Shown here in pieces: positions 9,148-18,040 of a DNA stretch of 64,000 nucleotides (its first letter is position 1; the number at the start of each line of letters is the position of its first letter). A program made the position numbers and the translations under genes. Location: positions 1,362,574 to 1,426,573 of the forward strand of contig NZ_JOKH01000001.1 of NCBI RefSeq assembly GCF_000722635.1, written 5' to 3'. The DNA is from Endozoicomonas numazuensis. Lineage in GTDB: Bacteria; Pseudomonadota; Gammaproteobacteria; Pseudomonadales; Endozoicomonadaceae. The notes under the pieces were generated by a model. The model was not told the DNA's origin. It was given only the letters and a program-made list of their open reading frames with translations, and did not search any database.

Positions 9148-9723
9148 TCAAAAGCGTTGCAGATGCTTACCGACTTTTTCCATAAACTGCTTCCGGTCTT
9201 CCTCGGTATTCTTATCCATGCTGTAAAGCGCCAGCCACTTTATATCTTTGCACTTGGATATCGCCTTCAGGGAGAGCTTGAACATCTTTCTGGGAGGGTT
9301 GCCAACCAGAGCCATCCGCCAGTGAGATGACCCCTGAGTGGTAATGATCATAAACTTTTTAATGTTCGTCAGACCGGGTTGAACCCCGTTGGGGCCAAAG
9401 GTTGCTACAACTCCGGGCAGCCAGACACGGTCAAGCCAGCCTTTCAAAATAGCCGGTGGCCCCATCCACCAGGTGGGATAAACAAAAACCACCGCTTCTG
9501 CCCATCTGAGTTTGGCAACATGATCTTCTATCCCGTTAGTGTTGTCCTTGGTCATATAATTAACTCTTTCTTCACAGGACATCCGTGCTTCGAAGTCAAT
9601 CTCATAAAGATCCAGAGGGTGTATATTGTGTCCAGCCCGGGTGAGCTGTTCACAAGTCTGCTTGAACAGAGCTGCGTTGTAGCTTTCCGGGTTGGGGTGG
9701 GCATAAACAACTAGAACGTTCAT
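9148..9723 (-). CDS. NAD(P)H-dependent flavin oxidoreductase, quinone reductase (MdaB/KefF-like)
   Basis: A 191-residue flavodoxin-fold protein from the ATG at 9723; the frame extends three codons to a TTG, but the family begins at MNVLVVYAHPNPES, the FMN/FAD phosphate loop. FVYPTWWMGPPAILKGWLDRV is the second flavin-contact segment typical of NAD(P)H:quinone oxidoreductases. It would reduce quinones by two electrons in the cytoplasm and so protect from redox stress. A single gene, convergent with apbC. The GAGGA element is 11 bases before the ATG, slightly far. Confidence 0.85.
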   Translation of the reverse strand: MNVLVVYAHPNPESYNAALFKQTCEQLTRAGHNIHPLDLYEIDFEARMSCEERVNYMTKDNTNGIEDHVAKLRWAEAVVFVYPTWWMGPPAILKGWLDRVWLPGVVATFGPNGVQPGLTNIKKFMIITTQGSSHWRMALVGNPPRKMFKLSLKAISKCKDIKWLALYSMDKNTEEDRKQFMEKVGKHLQRF

Positions 9724-9957
9724 GCTAAACAATGTCCTCGGGATGGGGCGACGATAGATGCTTAATTGCGTTTCTGATTTTCTTTGTGTCAGGGATCATA
9801 AAGCAATGGTTCTGGCAATTAAAGCAGACAAAGTAGAGAAAACGAGGAGGGGACTACCGTGTGTGATTGTCAGGCACGTATAATGTCCCTTAATAACCTT
9901 CTGAAGGGTGTGGCATCTGGTTCAGTCACCTCCTTCCTGCTGCTGGAAAAATAGACC

Positions 9958-10542
9958 ATGAGACTTTGTGATCGGGATATAGAAGCTTGCCTGGACAGTG
10001 GACAAATCATTATTGAGCCTCGTCCTGGTACGGACAAGATCAATGGGGTCAGTGTCGACCTGACTCTGGGAAACAGTTTCAGGGTTTTCAATGATCATGC
10101 AGCGCCTTTTGTTGATATCAGTGGCCCCAGAGAAGAGATCAACCGGGTGTTGGACTCCATTATGAGTAAGGAAATTGCTCTGGCAGATGGAGAGGCCTTC
10201 TTTCTTCATCCGGGTGAACTGGCTTTGGCTGTTACCCGAGAGTCCATAACCCTGCCGGATGATATTGTTGGTTGGCTGGACGGACGTTCTTCTTTGGCGC
10301 GGCTAGGACTGATGGTCCATGTGACGGCTCACAGGATTGATCCTGGCTGGAGCGGTCAGATCGTGCTGGAGTTTTTTAACGGCGGAAAACTGCCTTTGGC
10401 TCTGAGACCGGGCATGGGGATTGGTGCTATAAATTTTGAAACCATGAGCAGTTCTGCTGCACGCCCTTATAACAAACAAAAAAATGCCAAGTACAAAGAG
10501 CAAAACAGTGCTGTGGCCAGCCGTATTGCTGAGGATCAATAA
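9958..10542 (+). CDS. dcd: dCTP deaminase
   Basis: Deaminates dCTP to dUTP, feeding dTMP synthesis. The 194-residue length matches the trimeric bacterial enzyme. Motifs seen: the N-terminal [22 protein letters not shown], the [17 protein letters not shown] active-site loop and [10 protein letters not shown] with the catalytic Glu. The C-terminus is Lys/Asn-rich, as in other Dcd proteins. The position near apbC is conserved in several marine gammaproteobacteria as far as I recall. The upstream 234 bases contain no gene. Confidence 0.96.
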   Translation: MRLCDRDIEACLDSGQIIIEPRPGTDKINGVSVDLTLGNSFRVFNDHAAPFVDISGPREEINRVLDSIMSKEIALADGEAFFLHPGELALAVTRESITLPDDIVGWLDGRSSLARLGLMVHVTAHRIDPGWSGQIVLEFFNGGKLPLALRPGMGIGAINFETMSSSAARPYNKQKNAKYKEQNSAVASRIAEDQ

Positions 10543-10663
10543 AGACCGCGTTCAGCATACTCCTTAACTTGTTTATTGTCTGCATGAGGGTCTTGACCTG
10601 CGTCAGCATACTGGCTCGTTGAGTTGGTACATACTGTGACCAGGTTGTTAAGGAGAGAAGATC

Positions 10664-11152
10664 ATGGCTCAGGATAATCCATTGCAGACAGTAACTGCTG
10701 AGCAGATCATGACACCCGGGGTAATGACGATTCCCTGTGACTGGAGTGTTGAGAGACTGGCAAGGTTTCTCACCGATAAGAGTATTTCAGGAGCTCCGGT
10801 GGTGGATCAGTCAGGGCGATTAATGGGGGTGGTGACACTCTCTGATATTGTCCGTCATGCGGGGTCTGGTACGGCTGATATAAACCGCCGCGACGACCAT
10901 TTTTACCAGACAATGACGGATACTAATCTGTCTGATGAAGATCTGAGTGCTTTTCATGAAGCGATAGATCAGGCTGTTCTGGTGGATGACATCATGACAC
11001 CTATGGTGTTTGAAGTGTCTCCGAAAACGCCTTTACTCAATGTGGCTGAAGCTATGGTGAGAGGCCGAATTCATCGGGTGCTGGTCACTGAACATCATCA
11101 GCTGAAGGGGATTATCAGTGCACTGGATCTTCTGAAAGTGATGACGGATTAG
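10664..11152 (+). CDS. CBS-domain pair protein
   Basis: A 162-residue cytoplasmic protein made of two CBS domains, residues ~11-66 (AEQIMTPGVMTIP ... LMGVVTLSDIV) and ~100-160 (VDDIMTPMVFEVSP ... LKGIISALDLLKVM). CBS pairs form a Bateman module that binds adenosine nucleotides and usually regulates a partner. No partner domain is attached and no operon neighbour is obvious. AGGAGAG lies just ahead of the ATG. The function beyond nucleotide sensing is unknown. Confidence 0.88.
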   Translation: MAQDNPLQTVTAEQIMTPGVMTIPCDWSVERLARFLTDKSISGAPVVDQSGRLMGVVTLSDIVRHAGSGTADINRRDDHFYQTMTDTNLSDEDLSAFHEAIDQAVLVDDIMTPMVFEVSPKTPLLNVAEAMVRGRIHRVLVTEHHQLKGIISALDLLKVMTD

Positions 11153-11170
11153 TTTTCATTACGCAAAAAT

Positions 11171-11193
11171 AAACCCCGGGCAGGCCGGGGTTT
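11171..11193. terminator. Bidirectional terminator hairpin
   Basis: A 9-bp stem AAACCCCGG / CCGGGGTTT with a 5-base loop, 18 bases after the CBS gene and 17 bases from the stop of the opposing OmpA-like gene. The A/T tails built into the stem suit both strands. Confidence 0.7.
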
Positions 11194-11210
11194 AGGCAGT
11201 CAGGCTGATA

Positions 11211-11807
11211 TCATTTCAACATGATTTCAGCGCGACGGTTTTCTTGTCTCATCTCATCGGTTTCATTGCCGCGAACCGGGCGATCTTCACCTTCGCCTTT
11301 CACGGAAATATTCTCTTCAGGAATTCCCCTGTCCATCAGGTAGTCTCTGACAGCCTCAGCTCTTCTTTCTGAGAGTTTCTGGTTATAGGTTCTGGAGCCA
11401 ATTTCACAGGCATGACCAACAATTTCAATTTGACTGTCCTGATCCAGCTGACCAATTAACTTGTTGAGCTTTTCCAGATCGTCCGATTTCAGTTTCGAAG
11501 AATCAAAGTCAAAGTTAACGGTAGACATCCCTTCTACGCCAGGAATCCCCATAGGGGTATCAGGCTTGGCAACAGGGTCCAGCATGGCGCAGGCTGTACC
11601 ACCGATCAGGGCACCGGCTACAAAAGCCACGCCACCGGTTGCCATATTGTAAGCCGCTCCGGGGATACCCATCACTGCACCGCCTTTGGCCATACAGGTA
11701 GTCCAATGAGACTTCTGAGGTTGGGTCTGGGAAGAGGTGGTAGAACAACCTGCTGTGAACAGCAGAGAAAAAACGAGAGCGAATGTGCTCAGCATCCTTG
11801 CAGACAT
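11211..11807 (-). CDS. OmpA-family peptidoglycan-binding lipoprotein
   Basis: A 198-residue protein starting at the ATG at 11807, chosen because AGGAG sits 7 bases upstream and a signal peptide follows at once; the frame extends 63 codons further without such features. Residues 1-20 are a lipoprotein signal ending FTAG with Cys21 as the lipidated residue. A glycine-zipper stretch (~residues 40-75, TGGVAFVAGALIGGTACAML) precedes the C-terminal OmpA domain (FDFDSSKLK ... GHACEIGSRTYNQKLSERRAEAV ... NRRAEI), which binds peptidoglycan. It probably anchors the outer membrane to the wall. Glycine zippers of this type also occur in YiaD/SlyB-like envelope proteins. Confidence 0.88.
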   Translation of the reverse strand: MSARMLSTFALVFSLLFTAGCSTTSSQTQPQKSHWTTCMAKGGAVMGIPGAAYNMATGGVAFVAGALIGGTACAMLDPVAKPDTPMGIPGVEGMSTVNFDFDSSKLKSDDLEKLNKLIGQLDQDSQIEIVGHACEIGSRTYNQKLSERRAEAVRDYLMDRGIPEENISVKGEGEDRPVRGNETDEMRQENRRAEIMLK

Positions 11808-12222
11808 GGTACAACTCCTATCCATGGTTTTTACAACTTGGCCTGTTGATCTATCAGGTCGAAAGATCTCAAGCCATTTCCAGTTGATTATAGGGAGGGA
11901 TAGGTTGTCTTCTTGATGACTGTTTTTTAGTGATTTGGTTTCAATCACGAAGGCAGCAAATAACAAGGATGCTTTTTTGACAAATTCAGGAGCCAAAGGT
12001 GCTTTTTCACTGAAGAGTGGTCACTTTCTTAATGTGTCTCTCTGACGCTCTCTGCCCGGGTTGAAGTTGTGCTTAATTTTGTTCGTTATCAGTAGCCGAT
12101 GAAGGGTTGGAATTCAGAGATCAACGTCGCTTATATCCATACAACTACGCATTCTCAGAGCTCCCGGCAAGAGTAAACTGAAACGGTAATAAGCGATTAA
12201 AAATTAAGTCTGAAGAAAGAAG
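11808..12222. other. Intergenic region between divergent OmpA-like and Cys-motif genes
   Basis: 415 bases that should hold both divergent promoters. An open frame on the minus strand continues the OmpA-like gene upstream to 11996 but has no ribosome site or family match. No clear hairpin, repeat or gene seen. Confidence 0.4.
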
Positions 12223-12486
12223 ATGAAACCCAATACCCAGACAGTCATGCAGGAACTTATCGAACAGGTCAGGGGAGCCGTTCCGTTTGATAGGCCCGAA
12301 GCAGAAATCTGCACAGGAAAATGTGTTGGTTGTCCAAAAAAATTACTGGAGTTTCTTGATCAGGAACTGACTGACTGGGAAATCCGACTTAAGGATGAAG
12401 AGACACCCAAGCTTGGCGAGATCAGTCGACTGGCCAAAACCTCTAAGAAAGTTCATAAGGCTTTGGCCAGAAATGGACTGGTCTGA
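12223..12486 (+). CDS. Small conserved protein with CxxxCxxC motif
   Basis: An 87-residue soluble protein. Cys30, Cys34 and Cys37 lie in CTGKCVGCPKK, a compact arrangement that could hold zinc or an Fe-S cluster. The rest is helical and charged with a Lys-rich end (AKTSKKVHKALARNG). I have a sense of similar short hypothetical proteins in Pseudomonas and marine relatives but no named family. GAAGAAAGAAG precedes the ATG as a purine-rich ribosome site. It stands alone, followed by a MITE-containing gap. Confidence 0.65.
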   Translation: MKPNTQTVMQELIEQVRGAVPFDRPEAEICTGKCVGCPKKLLEFLDQELTDWEIRLKDEETPKLGEISRLAKTSKKVHKALARNGLV

Positions 12487-12577
12487 TCAGTACGCAACCT
12501 GAGTCGAACGTTTACGAATATCCTTTATCAATACCACGGCGACATTAAGGTGCAAAAAAAGGCGATGGCCAGGCTTA

Positions 12578-12753
12578 TACCAATCGCACTTTCAAAATCC
12601 CCTACTGTGCAGCCATTTGAGTCCAATATTCTGCGTTGGGGATCGTCCCCATAGCTAAGGCTATGACTCCTCACCCCGCCTTTATGCCCTGTGGGTATTG
12701 CCTATTGGACTCAAATGGCTTGCTCATAACGGGGTTTGAAAGTTTGATTGGTA
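12578..12753. repeat. Nested-palindrome MITE with TA flanks
   Basis: The outer arms (TACCAATCGCACTTTCAAAA... at 12578 and ...TTTGAAAGTTTGATTGGTA ending at 12753) are imperfect reverse complements. A second perfect pair lies inside: GCCATTTGAGTCCAATA at 12612-12628 against 12703-12719. A small hairpin CATAGC-TAAG-GCTATG is at 12650-12665. TA on both edges fits an IS630/mariner target duplication. No internal gene. The sequence is different from the 6295 element, so it is a second family. Confidence 0.7.
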
Positions 12754-13093
12754 TTAATCAAATCAAGAGTGTACTGGGTGAAAAAGCGTTTAATGATTTG
12801 GTACAGCAGTTTCCGGTAAATCACGGGGTGTCTTCAGAAGTGCTTACCCGAGGTTTTAATAGTCAAATTGAGTAGGATGAAAGGCTGGCATGGTTCAGCC
12901 AGGCGGCGGGTCAATTGACTTTGATGCCTTTCTATACCCATGCGAGAAAGGATATAGGTGTTGTACCGCATCTCAGAAAATGACAGCCTTTTGCCCAGAT
13001 CAAGGTCATCCTGATCGTTACAAAGGAGTGCCGGGAAGAGTCGCAAGCGTATTCTGGAGTTGACTATTTACTGGTTGAGCACTGAAGTAATAG
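12754..13093. other. Intergenic stretch with possible gene remnant next to the MITE
   Basis: The first ~120 bases can be read as a short frame ending at TAG 12873-12875 (IKSVLGEKAFNDLVQQ... to ...NSQIE), which looks protein-like but has no start of its own outside the MITE. It may be the 3' remnant of a gene interrupted by the element, or chance. The remaining ~220 bases show nothing I can support. Confidence 0.3.
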
Positions 13094-13121
13094 AGAGGCA
13101 GGACGGATGAGCCCTGCCTCT
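13094..13121 (-). terminator. Hairpin after dapD
   Basis: A 9-bp perfect stem AGAGGCAGG / CCTGCCTCT with a 10-base loop, 6 bases past the dapD stop on the minus strand. The tail following is only moderately U-rich. Confidence 0.5.
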
Positions 13122-13127
13122 GGCACA

Positions 13128-14165
13128 TCAGTTATGAGCGTGCAGTTCTTCGTTAAGAGTAATGGCAGACTTGTTGGTCAGGCATTCAATCGCACCGGAG
13201 ATTGAATTGCGGCGGAACAGCAAGTCAGATTGTCCACTGAGTTGACTGGCTTTGACCGATTCCACAACGTTTTTCTGGTCGTCTAGCACATTCACCTTGC
13301 TGCCTGCAGTCAGGTAAAGACCCGCTTCAATGGTGCAACGATCGCCCAGTGGAATGTTGATGCCGGCATTAGCGCCAATCAGACAGTTTTCACCCAGTGA
13401 AACGACAATGTCGTTACCGCCGGACAGTGTGCCCATAGTGCTGCAGCCACCGCCCAGATCAGAACCTTCACCAATCATGATGCCGGCAGAGATACGACCT
13501 TCAATCATACTCTTGCCTTCGGTACCGGCATTAAAGTTGATGAAACCTTCGTGCATGATGGTAGTGCCTTCTCCAACGTAAGCTCCCAGACGAACACGGG
13601 CTGCATCGGCAATACGTACGCCGGCAGGTACAACGTAGTCCGTCATTTTCGGAAACTTATCCACAGAGTCAACGCTGATGTAGCGGCCTTCAGCACGGGC
13701 TTTCAGCTGGCGCTCAGGCAGTTCTGCCAGATCGATTGCGCCTTCATTGGTCCAGGCAACGTTAGGCAGCAGAGGGAAAATACCCTGCAGGTTAACGCCA
13801 TGAGGTTTAACCATACGGTGTGAGAGCAGGTGTAGCTTCAGGTAAGCTTCAGGTGTGCTGTTCAGTGTATCGTCTGTTTCCAGAAAAGTAATAACACGAG
13901 GCTGATCACTTTCTTCGAGACTGAGCATCATTTTTGCCAGAGCTTCTTCGCCCAGGTTGACGAAAGATTCTTCCAGCGCGTGACAGGTTGTGCTGTCCAG
14001 CTCAACACAGGTGTTACCGTCTTTGTAGTCAACGATTTCAGTAATTGCTGCAACCAGCTTTTCAGACGGACTGAGCAGAGGCATTGGGTAGAATACTTCC
14101 AGCCAGTCACCTTTAGTGTTTTTGCTGCCTACGCCGATGGCAAGACTGAAAAGAGTTTGGCTCAT
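13128..14165 (-). CDS. dapD: 2,3,4,5-tetrahydropyridine-2,6-dicarboxylate N-succinyltransferase
   Basis: Catalyses the succinyl-CoA-dependent step of lysine/meso-diaminopimelate synthesis in the cytoplasm. The 345-residue length is that of the Pseudomonas-type enzyme, longer than the 274-residue E. coli form. The middle and C-terminal part shows hexapeptide left-handed beta-helix texture (RIADAARVRLGAYVGEGTTIM, then GRISAGIMIGEGSDLGGGCSTMGTL, SLGENCLIGANAGINIPLGD). AGGGGAACC lies 8 bases before the ATG at 14165. It is followed upstream by the ArsC/Spx-like gene, a pairing also seen in other gammaproteobacteria. Confidence 0.96.
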   Translation of the reverse strand: MSQTLFSLAIGVGSKNTKGDWLEVFYPMPLLSPSEKLVAAITEIVDYKDGNTCVELDSTTCHALEESFVNLGEEALAKMMLSLEESDQPRVITFLETDDTLNSTPEAYLKLHLLSHRMVKPHGVNLQGIFPLLPNVAWTNEGAIDLAELPERQLKARAEGRYISVDSVDKFPKMTDYVVPAGVRIADAARVRLGAYVGEGTTIMHEGFINFNAGTEGKSMIEGRISAGIMIGEGSDLGGGCSTMGTLSGGNDIVVSLGENCLIGANAGINIPLGDRCTIEAGLYLTAGSKVNVLDDQKNVVESVKASQLSGQSDLLFRRNSISGAIECLTNKSAITLNEELHAHN

Positions 14166-14256
14166 TAATAGGTTCCCCTGATTCGCAAGTCAATATGGAA
14201 GTAGCCCAGTGCTATTGGTGCAAAAGGCTTTATTCTTTTGCCTGTTAGTCAGGCGT

Positions 14257-14601
14257 TTACTGGAAGAGTTCTTGGTACTGCTTTTCTGAAAAGCCAAGGA
14301 CTCTTATGGAGCCGGTATCAAGCAGTGGTCGCTTGATCATAGCGGGCTGCGCCAGCATCAATTCGATGGCGGATGTCCCATCGACAGACGCTTTTTGTTC
14401 TTCTGGCAGCTGTCTCCAGGTCGTACCACGACGGTTCAACAGTGCTTCCCAACCGAGTTCATCTGACCAACTCTGAAGTGAAGCCTCGTCGAGCCCGTCT
14501 TTACGGTAGTCATGAAAGCGGTAATCAATACCGGCAGCAGTAAGCCACTTTCGGGCCTTTCGAATAGTGTCGCAGTTGCTGATTCCGTAAAGGGTAATCA
14601 C
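14257..14601 (-). CDS. ArsC/Spx-like reductase family protein (YffB)
   Basis: A 114-residue thioredoxin-fold protein. [20 protein letters not shown] at the N-terminus has the single Cys of the Spx/YffB group, and RGTTWRQL plus IKRPLLD are the remaining signature blocks. The start is set at the GTG at 14601 because the family begins at M/VTLYGI; an in-frame ATG at 14637 would add 12 residues with no homologous counterpart. An AGG nine bases upstream can serve as ribosome site. The function of YffB proteins is not settled; they are often next to dapD/dapE. Confidence 0.85.
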   Translation of the reverse strand: MITLYGISNCDTIRKARKWLTAAGIDYRFHDYRKDGLDEASLQSWSDELGWEALLNRRGTTWRQLPEEQKASVDGTSAIELMLAQPAMIKRPLLDTGSIRVLGFSEKQYQELFQ

Positions 14602-14753
14602 GGGGGCTAACCTGTCTTTTCTGCTGTAAACAGCCATGAACAATAAAAACTGGCTTTATCTCCCTGGGAGATCGAAGCTAGTTCACGGTAATAGTAGTCA
14701 AGCGGCTTAGGATACACTTCTGGGTTTTAAATTGCATGAGCAGTGCTGCCATT

Positions 14754-16001
14754 TCACCAGGACAGAAGGTGTATACCGTTAACGATTATCTGGCAAGCTA
14801 TTTGTGCTGTAGCCTGGTTTGAGTAGACGGTTTCAGGCTTTTCAGCGTCTCGACTATAAATTGTGAGGGCTGCCTGACAGAAATAAACCAGTATGGGTAC
14901 ATAAACAGCGCCTGGTGTCACGCTCTGACTTCTTTGACTTCTTTGTCTTCTGAATTCGGGCTCTCTTTTATTGACTGTATCCAATTCTGAATCAGAGTTG
15001 GATTTTTCTCGCTTGTGCATGCTTTGGTGAGAGTTGCTGGCTGTTGATTTAGTAGCTTTTCTCTGCTTTTGCTTTAAGTCAAAGTAAGAACGAATAAATA
15101 AAAGCGAGTTGTAGGTATTGCTGGAACTTAGTCTCCATCCCAGGAATTTTCCTTGATGCTCAGTCCCTCTTTGTCCTCTTAAAAGCTCCAGGATTCCTAA
15201 AGGATGTCCTGAAACAGGCATGAAGGTTTCAGCGGTCAGTTGGTAATGGAGAGAAGTTTGATTACATGTCTGGGGTTGAACCTGTGGGTCCATGGTATAA
15301 ATACTACGGGTTGATGCTTCTGTAATCATGCTCAAGGAGTGAGAGGCGGGTGCCATGACCGAAGGCGTGATGTTTCTGAAGGCAGAAGCCTCGGTTCCCC
15401 AGAGGAGTTCGGTAAAGCTGAAAAAAATATTATTGGATGAACTGCTGAATGGTATGACTATGTTGGCGGTTGTAGAAAAACTGCTTTTGCGTTCATGGAT
15501 GTTGCTGGTGGCTTCCAGCTCCAATTCGTAAAGGTCAATGGATAGCTTTTTGCCCGTAGAGAATGTCAATTTCAGAAAGTGTGGATGGTGCTGGCAATCG
15601 AACCAATTCAAGCTGATGATGGATGTCAGTTTGAAAGGTATAAATATGTATTTTGAAACTTCTTCCAGCTGAAGCGTTGAGTAATTGAGTGCCGAGATCA
15701 GGTCGCTGAGCATGGTGATTTGCAGGAGTTCTTCTGCGCTGGGGGTTTCATATTGGCAGTGCTGGTTGTTCAGGCTGGCTTTCAGTGTGTATTTCGAGTG
15801 TGAGGGGGTATCCATTCTGTCCAGGTAGGCGCTGCCTGCCAGCTCGGTTTCACTTCTGAAGAACCCCCTGTAGACCTCGTAGATTTCTGAGCCAAAAGAA
15901 AATGCAGGGAATACAAAGAGAATAAATGTAAGCAAATATTTATTAAGTAGGGCCACGTTCCTTTCTAAGGGAAGGTAGACGTGTAGCTTAATTTGACTCA
16001 T
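14754..16001 (-). CDS. Unrecognised secreted protein
   Basis: A 415-residue frame. A hydrophobic segment at residues ~18-36 (LLNKYLLTFILFVFPAFSFG) followed by SEIYE looks like a cleavable Sec signal; a GTG at 15956 with AAGGA almost adjacent is an alternative start that gives a shorter leader. The mature part is Ser/Thr-rich beta-like sequence with one basic, low-complexity stretch near residues 320-350 (RKATKSTASNSHQSMHKREK) and a second around EPEFRRQRSQRSQS. I recognise no family. Its start is head to head with a frame on the other strand beginning at 16000. Lineage-specific envelope or exported protein is the best guess. Confidence 0.6.
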   Translation of the reverse strand: MSQIKLHVYLPLERNVALLNKYLLTFILFVFPAFSFGSEIYEVYRGFFRSETELAGSAYLDRMDTPSHSKYTLKASLNNQHCQYETPSAEELLQITMLSDLISALNYSTLQLEEVSKYIFIPFKLTSIISLNWFDCQHHPHFLKLTFSTGKKLSIDLYELELEATSNIHERKSSFSTTANIVIPFSSSSNNIFFSFTELLWGTEASAFRNITPSVMAPASHSLSMITEASTRSIYTMDPQVQPQTCNQTSLHYQLTAETFMPVSGHPLGILELLRGQRGTEHQGKFLGWRLSSSNTYNSLLFIRSYFDLKQKQRKATKSTASNSHQSMHKREKSNSDSELDTVNKREPEFRRQRSQRSQSVTPGAVYVPILVYFCQAALTIYSRDAEKPETVYSNQATAQIACQIIVNGIHLLSW

Positions 16002-16074
16002 GCCATCAATACTTCTGATTCTTATGCCGATACAGTGTAGGAGTACTTATTCAAAAACTTTGGGCTATTTTGTC

Positions 16075-17061
16075 ATGCTGGTTAAAAATGACCATGAATG
16101 TGGTTATATCGGTGAGCGATCAGGACCCTGCAAAGAGGCTGCTTCCGAAGGCAGTCATTATTGTTTTTGGCACGACATTAAAGCGGATAAATCCGGTGAT
16201 AATGTCAGGGTATTATTAGAAGAGCGGGCTCATAAAGGCCCCCCAATGGAGGGGTTTTGTCTTAAAGGTGCCAACCTCGATAATCTCGACCTTGTGAGTC
16301 CTGAGGGTAAAGCGTATCAACTTATCAACAGTGATTTGAGCCGATGCAGTCTGGTCAGGGCTCACCTCTATCGGGCTGACCTTTCAGGCAATAATTTATT
16401 GAAAGCTGATTTAAGTCGGGCCAATCTTCATAGAACCAGCTTGATAGGAGCAAACCTTCTTGGCGTGAATTTTAAGGCGGCCCGAATTGAACATGTTAAT
16501 TTTGGAGATGCTTTTTTACAGGAAGAGAAAGCGCGTCAGGAAAGACAGAATGGCGATGAACTTAAAGCCAGAGAGCTGTTTGAAGAAGCTGAAGAGGTGG
16601 CTCGAAATATTCGTAAACATTGTGAAGCTCAGGGACTGTTTCATAATGCAGGAGAGTTTTTTCACCGGGAAATGACCTTTCACCGATATCGGTTTCCCTG
16701 TCTCTCTTGGCATAGAATGGTATCCAAGGTGGTGGACTTGCTCAGTGGCTATGGTGAAAAGCCAGAAAGGGTTGTCTTGTTTTCTGCCTCTTTCATCGTC
16801 TTCTGCTCCCTTTTTTACTTTTTTCTTGGCATTGAGGATGGTGATGTTCCGGTTCACTATCAGGCAGGCCAACCCTTTTATAATAATCTGATTAACTGGT
16901 TGGAAACCTTGTACTTTAGTGTGGTGACATTCACGACGCTGGGCTATGGAGACTTAACCCCTATTGGTCTTTCAAGACTTGTTGCCGCCATAGAGGCCTT
17001 TATTGGCAGTTTTACCCTGGCGCTTTTTGTTGTGGTTTTTGTGAAGAAAATGACCCGTTGA
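16075..17061 (+). CDS. Pentapeptide-repeat and two-TM potassium channel fusion protein
   Basis: From the ATG at 16075 the product has 328 residues; an in-frame ATG at 16000 would add 25. Residues ~8-35 hold a Cys/His cluster (CGYIGERSGPC ... HYCFWHD), perhaps a zinc knuckle. Residues ~62-150 show pentapeptide texture (ANLDNLDL, DLSRCSLVRAHLYRADLSG, ADLSRANLHRTSLIGANLLG). A charged helical linker follows. The C-terminal ~95 residues form an ion-channel module: a TM helix (VVLFSASFIVFCSLFYFFLG), a pore loop with the K+ filter TTLGYGD, and a second TM helix ending KKMTR. The cytosolic repeat domain probably gates or localises the channel. Architecture is seen directly; potassium selectivity follows from the filter. 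Confidence 0.85.
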   Translation: MLVKNDHECGYIGERSGPCKEAASEGSHYCFWHDIKADKSGDNVRVLLEERAHKGPPMEGFCLKGANLDNLDLVSPEGKAYQLINSDLSRCSLVRAHLYRADLSGNNLLKADLSRANLHRTSLIGANLLGVNFKAARIEHVNFGDAFLQEEKARQERQNGDELKARELFEEAEEVARNIRKHCEAQGLFHNAGEFFHREMTFHRYRFPCLSWHRMVSKVVDLLSGYGEKPERVVLFSASFIVFCSLFYFFLGIEDGDVPVHYQAGQPFYNNLINWLETLYFSVVTFTTLGYGDLTPIGLSRLVAAIEAFIGSFTLALFVVVFVKKMTR

Positions 17062-17165
17062 AGTCAGCTTTCTGCGGTCATATGTCCCCGCCATTGGAAA
17101 TGTGAGTGCAGTCAGTGACCTCACATCTTCAATGGTGATGGGTATAGCGGTTTCAGTCATTCCTT

Positions 17166-17660
17166 TCAGGTGTTGTAGGCGTCCATTTCGTCCGGGTCAC
17201 AACTGATAGCTGCATGCTCCTCTCCATGCAATAGCTCTTTGAACTGACTGCGATTCATATGAATCAATTCACGATGATTACCTGCTTCCAGGTAAAGGTC
17301 CTGTACTGAGTTCAGCTCATCATCCCAGCAGGTAGTCATTCCATAGGCCGTTCCGATGGGAGGAACGGCTCCGTCTTCGCAATCCGGAAACAGATGTTTG
17401 AGCTCCTGTTCCGAGACCAGATTCAGATGCCGATCCAGTTTGGTATTGATCCAGCGCAGCATGAGTTTATTCATGGAAGGCATGACAGCAATGACATAGC
17501 CTTGGGGATCTCTTAGAACAACCGCCTTTGTCATGTTTTTGACGGGAATGCAGGCGGAATGAGCCGTATTCATTGCTCTTTCCGAGTATGGATGGGAAAC
17601 AAGTTCATATTCAGCATTATGTTCGTTCAGAAACATGTGTAGTTTCCGGGCGATGTTCAT
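17166..17660 (-). CDS. YbaK/ProX-type aminoacyl-tRNA deacylase domain protein
   Basis: A 164-residue protein from the ATG at 17660 (GGGGA 7 bases upstream); a TTG two codons earlier is less likely. The YbaK fold shows as LNEHNAEYELVSHPYS near the N-terminus, MTKAVVLRDPQGYVIAVMPSMNKL with a Lys in the position of the conserved catalytic lysine, and GTAYGMTTCWDDEL. Such proteins hydrolyse mischarged Cys- or Ala-tRNAs in trans. The very acidic C-terminus (SCDPDEMDAYNT) is unusual. Substrate cannot be told from sequence. Confidence 0.82.
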   Translation of the reverse strand: MNIARKLHMFLNEHNAEYELVSHPYSERAMNTAHSACIPVKNMTKAVVLRDPQGYVIAVMPSMNKLMLRWINTKLDRHLNLVSEQELKHLFPDCEDGAVPPIGTAYGMTTCWDDELNSVQDLYLEAGNHRELIHMNRSQFKELLHGEEHAAISCDPDEMDAYNT

Positions 17661-18040
17661 CTTCAAGTCCCCGTACGAAGGTTAGAGAAATAGGAATTAA
17701 AAAAGTCTACGTCCAAGTTTATATGGAATATTTCAGAGTGCTGTGCCCGTAGGCTTAAATAGTAAGATGAAAATTGTATATAAAAGTCAGTTGTAATCCG
17801 TTTCTACTCTTTAATGAGTGTATTTTTTGTCTTGAGCGCAAGGATGGTTGTCTATTTCAGAGTCCCGTCATAAGTTTTAATATTGATTGAAGATTTTCAA
17901 TTTCTAGCAGACAAGTATTTTGAAATCAGTCGATTAGCTCAAAAATTGGTAATAGTAGCGGTTGGCTTATTGGCATTGAATCAGTATCCTTTTGCGGCTT
18001 TCTAGGCTTCTGACTGATTAAATAATTAAAGGAAATCATT
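17661..18040. other. AT-rich intergenic region upstream of nhaD
   Basis: 380 bases between the YbaK-like start and nhaD. AAGGAAA 8 bases before the GTG at 18041 is the nhaD ribosome site. The long AT-rich leader could carry salt- or pH-responsive control, but I see no clear hairpin or riboswitch fold. Confidence 0.45.

Noticed and set aside
12636-12875. 79-codon frame starting inside the second MITE
   Set aside because: The first half is repeat sequence; only the tail looks protein-like, and it has no independent start.
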